This document shows, in pieces, positions 24,908-30,868 of a stretch of 30,868 nucleotides of DNA (position 1 is the stretch's first letter; the number at the start of each line of letters is the position of its first letter). The DNA is from SZUA-186 sp039714155 (lineage in GTDB: Bacteria; Pseudomonadota; Gammaproteobacteria; UBA9214). The notes under the pieces were generated by a model, which searched no databases, was not told the origin of the DNA, and worked only from the letters and a program-made list of their open reading frames with translations. The stretch is taken from assembly GCA_039714155.1 (NCBI GenBank), contig JBDLJX010000027.1, positions 1-30,868 of the forward strand, written 5' to 3'. The position numbers and the translations under genes were made by a program.

Positions 24908-27180
24908 TGATCCCCCGTTACCTGTTGTTCCTGCTGTCCGGCCTGCTGACCGCGCTACCCGCAGCGGCAATTGATGGCCTGGGTGAGGACCTGCTGGAAC
25001 CGGACAAGGCCTTCCGGATCACAACGGAACTAAAGGATAACTCGACCATACAGGTGAGCTGGGACATCGCGGACGGCTATTACATGTATCGCGACCGTAT
25101 CCGCTTCAGCACCGATACACCCGGTATCACTCTCGGCGAACCGAAGCTGCCAGCCGGCACGATCAAGAATGACGAGTTCTTCGGCAAGATTGCCGTGTTC
25201 CGCGACCAGGTCACGGCCACCATACCCGTAAGCCGCACGGGCGAGGCACCGGCATCGGTTCGCCTGATGGCCATCTCGCAGGGCTGTGCCGATATCGGCG
25301 TGTGTTACCCGCCACATACCCAGACTGCCATGCTGGACCTGTCGGGAACGTCCGGCCTGAAGCAGGCCGGTATCGCCGCACTCGAGTCGCTGGGTGACCG
25401 GCTCGGACTCGGGCCAGCCGATGATGAATTCCTTGAGCCTGACCTGGCCTTCCAGGTCGATGCACTGACGGACGCGCCGGACCGCGTGCGTATCCACTGG
25501 ACGATTGCCGACAAGTATTACCTCTACCGCGACAAGATCACGGTGCAACTGGCCAATGGCGCAGGTGCCACGCTGTTAGCGCCAGTACTGCCTGCAGGCA
25601 AGACCAAACATGACGAGTTCTTCGGTGACGTGCAGGTCTTCTACCATGAAACCGAGGCCATCGTGCCGTTGCAGCGCGCCGCGTCGGGTCCTGTCGAAAT
25701 CAGCCTGCTGATTGGTTACCAGGGCTGTGCCGAGGCCGGCATCTGCTATCCGCCGATCAGGAAAACCCTGCCGGTCATGCTCGCGGCCTACAGTGGCGAC
25801 AGTACGGCAGCAGCAACAGCTGAGGCACCGGTGTCCGCATCACCGACACCCGCCGTCACCTCAAGACAGGACGACGTCGCCCGCGTTCTGCGGGAAAGCA
25901 GTCTCGGCTGGGTTGCGCTGTTTTTCTTCGGCGCCGGTGTACTGCTGGCCTTCACCGCCTGCATGTACCCGATGATCCCGATCATCTCCAGCATCATTGT
26001 CGGTCATGGCGAACATATCACTGCCGGCAAGGCCTTCAGCCTGACATTGATCTATGTCCAGGCGATCGCGGTCACCTATGCCGTGATTGGTCTGGTATCG
26101 GCGCAAATGGGCGCCGGCGTGCAGGCCTTTTTCCAGAACCCGTGGATACTGGGATTCTTTGCGCTGGTATTCGTGATGCTGGCACTGTCGATGTTCGGCT
26201 TCTATAACATGCAGCTGCCGGCATCGTTGCAGGCCCGGCTCAGCGATGCCAGCAACAAACAGAGGGGCGGCTCATGGCTGGGTGTCGCCGTCATGGGTGT
26301 ACTGTCTGCCCTGATTGTCGGACCCTGTGCCGGGCCCGTGCTGATCGGCGCACTGCTCTATACCAGCCAGTCCGGAGATTTTCTCACCGGCGCCGTGGCC
26401 ATGTTCGCGCTTGGTAACGGCATGGGTGCGCCGCTACTGGTCATCTGCACCTCCGGCGGCAAGCTGCTGCCCAGGGCCGGCGGCTGGATGGATACCGTCA
26501 AGGTGGTGTTCGGCGTCATTCTGCTGGGTGTTGCCATCCTGATGCTGGAGCGCATCCTGCCCGGTCCGGTTACGCTCGCGCTGTGGGCGCTGCTGCTGAT
26601 CATTCCCGCCATCTACATGCGTGCTCTCGACACCCTGCCGGACAAAGCCTCCGGCTGGCGCCGGCTCTGGAAGGGAATGGGTATCGCCATGCTGGTCTAT
26701 GGCGTGATCCTGCTGATAGGCGCCGCCACCGGCGCACGTGACCCGTTAAATCCACTGCGTAACATTACGGCAGGGGTATCCGTTTCAGGCACCGGTGAAC
26801 ATGCCTCGCAGCACCTGGCCTTTGAACGCATCAAGAGTGTCGAGGACTTCAATGCAGCATTGCAGCAAAGCAACGCCGCCGGCAAACCGGTCATGCTCGA
26901 TTTCTATGCCGACTGGTGCACCTATTGCATCAAGATGGAGGACTACACCTTCTCCGACAGCCGCGTGCAGGCAGCCCTCTCAGATGTCACTATCCTGCAG
27001 GCAGATGTTACCGCCAACGATGCTACCGATCTTGCCCTGCTGAACCACTTCAACCTGTTCGCCCCGCCCGCCATGCTGTTCTTCGGCCCGGATGGCCAGG
27101 AACGCCGCAACTACCGGTTGGTGGGGTTTATGGGAGCGGATGATTTTCTGGTGCACGTGAAGGGGGCTTTTGGTCAATAA
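24907..27180 (+). CDS. dsbD: thiol:disulfide interchange protein DsbD with two N-terminal alpha domains
   Basis: DsbD carries electrons from cytoplasmic thioredoxin across the inner membrane to periplasmic DsbC, DsbG and cytochrome c maturation proteins. The protein has 757 residues, against about 565 in E. coli. A signal peptide (1-21, ending AAA) is followed by two copies of the periplasmic alpha domain. Copy 1 (about 28-145) has Cys127 and Cys133 (QGCADIGVCYPP). Copy 2 (about 177-292) has Cys274 and Cys280 (QGCAEAGICYPP). The membrane domain (about 333-610) has Cys352 (AFTACMYPMIP) and Cys474 (VGPCAGP). The C-terminal thioredoxin-like domain has Cys671 and Cys674 (DWCTYC). All catalytic cysteines are intact. 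The ATG at 24907 is translationally coupled to cutA. Confidence 0.97.
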   Translation: MIPRYLLFLLSGLLTALPAAAIDGLGEDLLEPDKAFRITTELKDNSTIQVSWDIADGYYMYRDRIRFSTDTPGITLGEPKLPAGTIKNDEFFGKIAVFRDQVTATIPVSRTGEAPASVRLMAISQGCADIGVCYPPHTQTAMLDLSGTSGLKQAGIAALESLGDRLGLGPADDEFLEPDLAFQVDALTDAPDRVRIHWTIADKYYLYRDKITVQLANGAGATLLAPVLPAGKTKHDEFFGDVQVFYHETEAIVPLQRAASGPVEISLLIGYQGCAEAGICYPPIRKTLPVMLAAYSGDSTAAATAEAPVSASPTPAVTSRQDDVARVLRESSLGWVALFFFGAGVLLAFTACMYPMIPIISSIIVGHGEHITAGKAFSLTLIYVQAIAVTYAVIGLVSAQMGAGVQAFFQNPWILGFFALVFVMLALSMFGFYNMQLPASLQARLSDASNKQRGGSWLGVAVMGVLSALIVGPCAGPVLIGALLYTSQSGDFLTGAVAMFALGNGMGAPLLVICTSGGKLLPRAGGWMDTVKVVFGVILLGVAILMLERILPGPVTLALWALLLIIPAIYMRALDTLPDKASGWRRLWKGMGIAMLVYGVILLIGAATGARDPLNPLRNITAGVSVSGTGEHASQHLAFERIKSVEDFNAALQQSNAAGKPVMLDFYADWCTYCIKMEDYTFSDSRVQAALSDVTILQADVTANDATDLALLNHFNLFAPPAMLFFGPDGQERRNYRLVGFMGADDFLVHVKGAFGQ

Positions 27181-27188
27181 AAGCTGTT

Positions 27189-27230
27189 CACGCAGAGGCG
27201 CCTTTGCGCGAGGTGTTTTATTATTTTTTC
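27189..27230 (+). terminator. possible terminator between dsbD and prsR
   Basis: CGCAGAGGCGCCTTTGCG can form a hairpin and is followed after a few bases by TTTTATTATTTTTTC. The stem is weak and the loop small. It also contains a single CGCAGAGG motif of the repeat family seen at 8828. Confidence 0.3.
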
Positions 27231-28585
27231 GGTTTCAGACTGAACTTGCGCAACAAATCATACATCGTCGGCCGACTGATACCGAGCAACTCGGCCGCCT
27301 GCGAGACCTTGCCGCCGACATGATTCAGTGCGCGCATGACGGCCTGCCGGTCGGAGCGATCACGGATCTCGCGCAGGTTAAACGTCGCCAGCTCCTCGGG
27401 TGAGTCGCCACCCAACTCCAGATCACTGGCCCTGATCTGCTTGTGCTCGGCCATGATCACGGCACGCTTGACCCGGTTCTCCAGTTCGCGGACATTGCCC
27501 GGCCAGGAATAGCTCTCAATAGCCGCCAGCGCATCCTTGCTGAAACGGTAACCCTTCTTGCCCTGCTGCTTGCTGATGCGTTCAAGGAACACCCGCGCCA
27601 GCAGCAAAGCATCACCCTCTCGATCCTTTAATGATGGGATAGTGATGGCGAGCTCACTAACACGATAGTAAAGGTCATCACGAAAACCACCGGTACGAAT
27701 CAGTTCATGCAGGTCCTTGTGCGTCGCGCAGATCACACGCACGTCGACCGGAATCTCCTTGCGTCCACCCACGCGCTCGACCACACGCTCCTGCAAAAAG
27801 CGCAATAACTTGGCCTGCAACGGCAAGGGCATGTCGCCAACCTCATCAAGGAACAACGTACCACCCGAGGCCGTTTCGATCTTGCCGAGCATCTGCCTGG
27901 CTGCACCGGTAAACGCGCCTTTCTCATAACCAAACAGCTCACTTTCCAGCAGGTTCTCCGGAATGGCTGCACAGTTGATGGCGATAAATCGCTGATCATG
28001 GCGATTACTGAGTCCGTGCAACAACTTTGCCAGCAGTTCCTTGCCGGTACCGGACTCACCCAGCACCATCACAGTGGCATCGGTTGGCGCAACCTTTTCC
28101 ACGGTACGGCAGACCTGCAGCATATCGTCACTGCCGGTTATCACACCCTCGAGCGGAGATTCAGTCTGCTGCGTACTAAGCCGGCGATTCTCGGCTTCCA
28201 GCTCATACAGGCGGTAGGCACGATTTACGATCATTCCCAGCATGTCCGCGTCAATCGGCTTGTAGAAGAAATCGTAGGCGCCCATAGCAACAGACTTTGT
28301 GGCATGTTCCCGGTCATTGTTGCCGGTAACAACGATCACCTTGGTGTGTGGTGCCCGGTGCAGGATCTCCTCCAGCAGGGCAAAGCCTTCGGTGGTACCA
28401 TTGGCATCCGGCGGCAATCCAAGGTCGAGGGTTACGACCGGCGGCTGATGCGTATCAAGTTCAGCAAGTCCAGACTCCCGGTCCCCGGAGATGACCACCT
28501 CGTAATTCTCGAAGCACCAGCACAACTGGGTCTGTAACCCAGGGTCGTCTTCAATGACCAGTAATTTCCTTGTAGGCATGTGCAT
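27221..28585 (-). CDS. prsR: PEP-CTERM-box response regulator, sigma-54 activator
   Basis: The protein has 454 residues. The receiver domain (about 8-125) has the acidic pair Asp13/Asp14 and the phosphate acceptor Asp54 in VVTLDLGLPPD. The AAA+ domain has Walker A LGESGTGKE, the sigma-54-contacting GAFTGA, and FLDEVGDMPL. The C-terminal Fis-type helix-turn-helix reads VSQAAELLGISRPTMYDLL. The receiver is followed immediately by sequence typical of PrsR, the activator of PEP-CTERM/exosortase A genes. It is 35 bp overlapped with prsK. Starts at 28585 (ATG) or 28579 (ATG) are both possible. It probably activates sigma-54 promoters of exopolysaccharide and PEP-CTERM genes outside this window. I find no -24/-12 site here that I trust. 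Confidence 0.93.
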   Translation of the reverse strand: MHMPTRKLLVIEDDPGLQTQLCWCFENYEVVISGDRESGLAELDTHQPPVVTLDLGLPPDANGTTEGFALLEEILHRAPHTKVIVVTGNNDREHATKSVAMGAYDFFYKPIDADMLGMIVNRAYRLYELEAENRRLSTQQTESPLEGVITGSDDMLQVCRTVEKVAPTDATVMVLGESGTGKELLAKLLHGLSNRHDQRFIAINCAAIPENLLESELFGYEKGAFTGAARQMLGKIETASGGTLFLDEVGDMPLPLQAKLLRFLQERVVERVGGRKEIPVDVRVICATHKDLHELIRTGGFRDDLYYRVSELAITIPSLKDREGDALLLARVFLERISKQQGKKGYRFSKDALAAIESYSWPGNVRELENRVKRAVIMAEHKQIRASDLELGGDSPEELATFNLREIRDRSDRQAVMRALNHVGGKVSQAAELLGISRPTMYDLLRKFSLKPKK

Positions 28586-30695
28586 CTGAGTTATTATCGG
28601 ATGTTTCCTGTGTGAACTTTACGTTATTTCCGCTGACATCGCCAATGGGTAAACGAATGCGAAAGGTCGTACCCTCGCCTACCCGACTGATGACCTCGAT
28701 ATCACCGCCAAGTCTGTGTATATAGTCACGTGCCTCGTAAACACCGACCCCCATGCCGGCCCTGCCCTTGGTGCTGTCGAACGGCTGAAACAGGCGGCTC
28801 TTGATGAACTCCCGGTCCATACCAGTACCCGTATCCTGGATCTCGACAATGGCACTGTCTGAACGCCTGAACAGTCGAATGATGATATGGCCGGTGTCCG
28901 AAGTTGCATCCTGGGCATTCCGGAGCAAGTGTCCGATGATGGCAGAAAAACGGTCAGGATTGGCCTTGAGCCGGATTCCCTGCGCCTGGCAATCCAGCGA
29001 AGGCACGGGTTTGCCATTTGACATGGTTTGCACAACCTCAGCCAGTATTGCACAGAGTTCAATATCCTCTGCCTCCTGCGCCTGTATGGCGTCACTGCGC
29101 AAGTGTGCCAGCAGCCTGTTCATCTTGTTAACCGAATTATCCACCGTATTGATTGCATCCTCCATGAATTGCGGATTGTGCTTGTGTTTTGCCGCATTGG
29201 TGACCACCAGCGACAGTTGCGCGATCAGGTTCTTCAGATCGTGTATAACGTAGGTACTGAGTCTGCTCCAGGCCTCAAACTGCTTCGCATCGGCCAGCGC
29301 ACGGGATGCCTCCAGCTGGGCAAGGTGAACCGCGACTTGTCGGCCGGCGGTCTTTATCAGGTCGGAGTCTTCCCAGTTGAAATGGAGCTGGGCAGGTGAG
29401 TGTGCCAGCACAATAAAGCCGATCAGATGATCATGCACAATCAGCGGCACCACCAGCCAGGCGCGCTGCAACTGGTCCAGCCAGCCCGGAATAACAAGGT
29501 TATTATAGAGTTCAGGATCACGCTCATACTCGTCCAGGTCGATCAGCCATTCCCTCGATGCCATAAACTCGATCAGTGGGTGATCGCCGGCAACCGTGTA
29601 GTTGTCCGTGGCCGCCATCTGCCAGCTGGCCACCGGTGTGTAGAGGTTGCCAACCTGCCGCATCCACAGAATGCCGCCCGGACTGCCAATAATTTCTGCC
29701 AGGGAATGAATGGCGCGTTCCCGCAGACGATCATCTTCCGGCCCACCGGAAGACAGTGTCTGGATAAAACGCAGCCACTCATCACGGTAGTCATATTTGT
29801 AATGAAAAAAGTGCTTGTTGATCAATACGCGCAGACTCGCTCGTACCCGGCCGGAGAACAGCAGAACCATGAGAATCAGACCGGCAGCAAACAGGAATAT
29901 CGTCTGCATGACCGCACCCCATTCACCACCAAAGGAGCGGATGTAATAGCCGCCGAGCCCCATTGCCAGCAGATACAGGCCAGTACCCAGCAGGGCCGTG
30001 GTATGAAACACCATGCGGCGTGACACAAAAATATCCAGCGACAGCCGCGGGTCGCGGGCAATAGCAATACCGAGCACTGGCACCGCCATGGCATTCACAA
30101 AGCCGCGCACCTCCCACGTCGCCACATCAAGACCACGGAACAACAGTGCCTGTGAATACAGGTAGAAGTCGTAGGCAAAGATAACACCGAGGCCGATACA
30201 CAGATATTTGACTGCACGACGCGACTCGACGTGCGCATTGCGCATGATCTGCTCAATCAGCACCAGGCCAAATATCGCTATCAGCAGGAAGCCCGCATAG
30301 ATCAGGTCAATACCAAAGACACTGCCGCCTTCCGGTCCGGCATAGATGCGGTAGACGATCATCATAGTCAGCAGCAGGGTAAAACTCGCGGCGATTATTC
30401 TGGCTGCATGAAAACGTTTTCTTGCGAGGTTCGCATCGGTCACTGAAGACATCAGGACATAACCGAGAAACAGCAGCCAGGTAAAACTCCGGAGCGGCTC
30501 GAACAGGTAGGACAGGAAGGAGACTTCCTTGTGAATGGTAAATGCCGTCAGGCCCAGCCAGACGGCATTTATGATGCAAGCAAACGTGAGCGCATTCTTG
30601 CGCGCCCGGCCCCGCTCGCCAGTCAGCAATACCAGCGACAGGACCCCGAAAAATACGGCCCCGGTGATAAAACTGATGATGCCGGTATTAATCAC
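28551..30695 (-). CDS. prsK: XrtA/PEP-CTERM system histidine kinase
   Basis: The protein has 714 residues. The N-terminal half (1-285) holds about eight membrane helices. A GAF-like sensory domain follows (about 320-460). The kinase has the H-box STYVIHDLKNLIAQL (His485), the N-box HLLRNAQDA (Asn593), the G1 box IQDTGTGMD (621-625) and AGMGVGVYEA (647-655). This order is that of PrsK, the sensor partnered with PrsR. Signals sensed are unknown. The start is a GTG at 30695 without a ribosome site. A -10-like TATTAT lies only about ten bases upstream of it, so a very short or absent leader is possible. A REP-like pair separates it from the preceding gene. Confidence 0.93.
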   Translation of the reverse strand: MINTGIISFITGAVFFGVLSLVLLTGERGRARKNALTFACIINAVWLGLTAFTIHKEVSFLSYLFEPLRSFTWLLFLGYVLMSSVTDANLARKRFHAARIIAASFTLLLTMMIVYRIYAGPEGGSVFGIDLIYAGFLLIAIFGLVLIEQIMRNAHVESRRAVKYLCIGLGVIFAYDFYLYSQALLFRGLDVATWEVRGFVNAMAVPVLGIAIARDPRLSLDIFVSRRMVFHTTALLGTGLYLLAMGLGGYYIRSFGGEWGAVMQTIFLFAAGLILMVLLFSGRVRASLRVLINKHFFHYKYDYRDEWLRFIQTLSSGGPEDDRLRERAIHSLAEIIGSPGGILWMRQVGNLYTPVASWQMAATDNYTVAGDHPLIEFMASREWLIDLDEYERDPELYNNLVIPGWLDQLQRAWLVVPLIVHDHLIGFIVLAHSPAQLHFNWEDSDLIKTAGRQVAVHLAQLEASRALADAKQFEAWSRLSTYVIHDLKNLIAQLSLVVTNAAKHKHNPQFMEDAINTVDNSVNKMNRLLAHLRSDAIQAQEAEDIELCAILAEVVQTMSNGKPVPSLDCQAQGIRLKANPDRFSAIIGHLLRNAQDATSDTGHIIIRLFRRSDSAIVEIQDTGTGMDREFIKSRLFQPFDSTKGRAGMGVGVYEARDYIHRLGGDIEVISRVGEGTTFRIRLPIGDVSGNNVKFTQETSDNNSDAHAYKEITGH

Positions 30696-30721
30696 AAGGG
30701 TGCATATAATAGCTCTTTACC

Positions 30722-30788
30722 GTAGGAGCGGCTTTAGCCGCGATAAATTGTGCGGCCAAGACCAAATCGCGGCTGAAGCCGCTCCTAC
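30722..30788. repeat. REP-like inverted pair overlapping a stop codon
   Basis: Unit 30722-30743 has core GGAGCGGCTTTAGCCGC. Unit 30767-30788 is its near reverse complement (core GCGGCTGAAGCCGC). The CTAC at 30785-30788 is the GTAG head of the second unit, and it supplies the TAG stop of the gene that enters the window from the right. The element lies immediately upstream of prsK. Confidence 0.9.
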
Positions 30789-30868
30789 TCCAATTCGGCA
30801 TACACACGGCGGGCTTCATCAACTCCATGATAGTCGAATTTCTCAGCTATTGCCTTGGCAAGCAACTC
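30785..30868 (-). CDS. unidentified gene, C-terminal fragment
   Basis: The window's end lies within this minus-strand gene; only 27 codons and the TAG stop are seen. The peptide reads ELLAKAIAEKFDYHGVDEAR and then RVYAELE. It is helical and charged. Its position upstream of prsK suggests a member of an exopolysaccharide/PEP-CTERM locus, possibly a glycosyltransferase tail, but this is a guess. The stop codon is provided by a REP-like element, so the natural C-terminus may have been altered. Confidence 0.75.
   Translation of the reverse strand, partial: ELLAKAIAEKFDYHGVDEARRVYAELE

Noticed and set aside
30696..30784. sigma-54 promoter upstream of prsK
   Set aside because: No GG-N10-GC pair at the right spacing was found; only a TATTAT box close to the GTG.

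Overview
The window is chromosomal DNA from a gammaproteobacterium with moderately high GC content. The evidence is the LPS core and lipid A gene set, the glnE-ilvE-msbA-heptose gene neighbourhood (reminiscent of Pseudomonas), a HrcA/CIRCE-controlled groESL operon, and a PrsK/PrsR pair. PrsK/PrsR is the two-component system that accompanies exosortase A (XrtA)/PEP-CTERM exopolysaccharide loci. I cannot name the species.

Layout. 1-98: C-terminus of a membrane pyrophosphatase (hppA). 258-977: a helical protein of unknown function. 1058-4836 (minus): thiC under a TPP riboswitch, followed 54 bp later by a translationally coupled MotA/TolQ-like plus ExbD-like pair that looks like an uncharacterised ion-driven envelope motor. 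5142-6560 (plus): a PIMT-like methyltransferase and a hemerythrin-like protein. 6555-17299: LPS and lipid A functions: waaA, hldD, hldE, an LpxL/HtrB-type acyltransferase, a GT9 heptosyltransferase-like protein, a GT4 glycosyltransferase, an ELM1-family protein, a zf-CHCC protein and msbA. 17514-21442 (minus): ilvE and glnE. 21641-23639 (minus): groEL and groES with promoter, CIRCE and terminator. 23881-27180: fxsA (minus), then cutA and dsbD (plus, overlapping). 27221-30695 (minus): prsR and prsK. 30785-30868 (minus): the last 27 codons of an unidentified gene.

How the genes work together. hldE and hldD make ADP-heptose, waaA adds Kdo, the LpxL-type enzyme acylates lipid A, the GT9 and GT4 enzymes probably extend the core, and msbA flips the product. 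DsbD supplies reducing power to the periplasm, and GroESL is the chaperonin. PrsK/PrsR probably controls PEP-CTERM and exopolysaccharide genes elsewhere.

The most unusual feature is between the genes. Almost every intergenic gap is filled by interspersed palindromic repeats from at least six families. REP-like GTAG palindromes form inverted pairs at eight loci. At four sites one repeat family is nested inside the arms of another. Four genes take their stop codon from a repeat. A 145-bp imperfect palindrome and a perfect 22-bp inverted repeat are further unexplained elements. No gap of 300 bases or more lacks a gene. I see no tRNA, rRNA, CRISPR array, transposase or RAYT gene.
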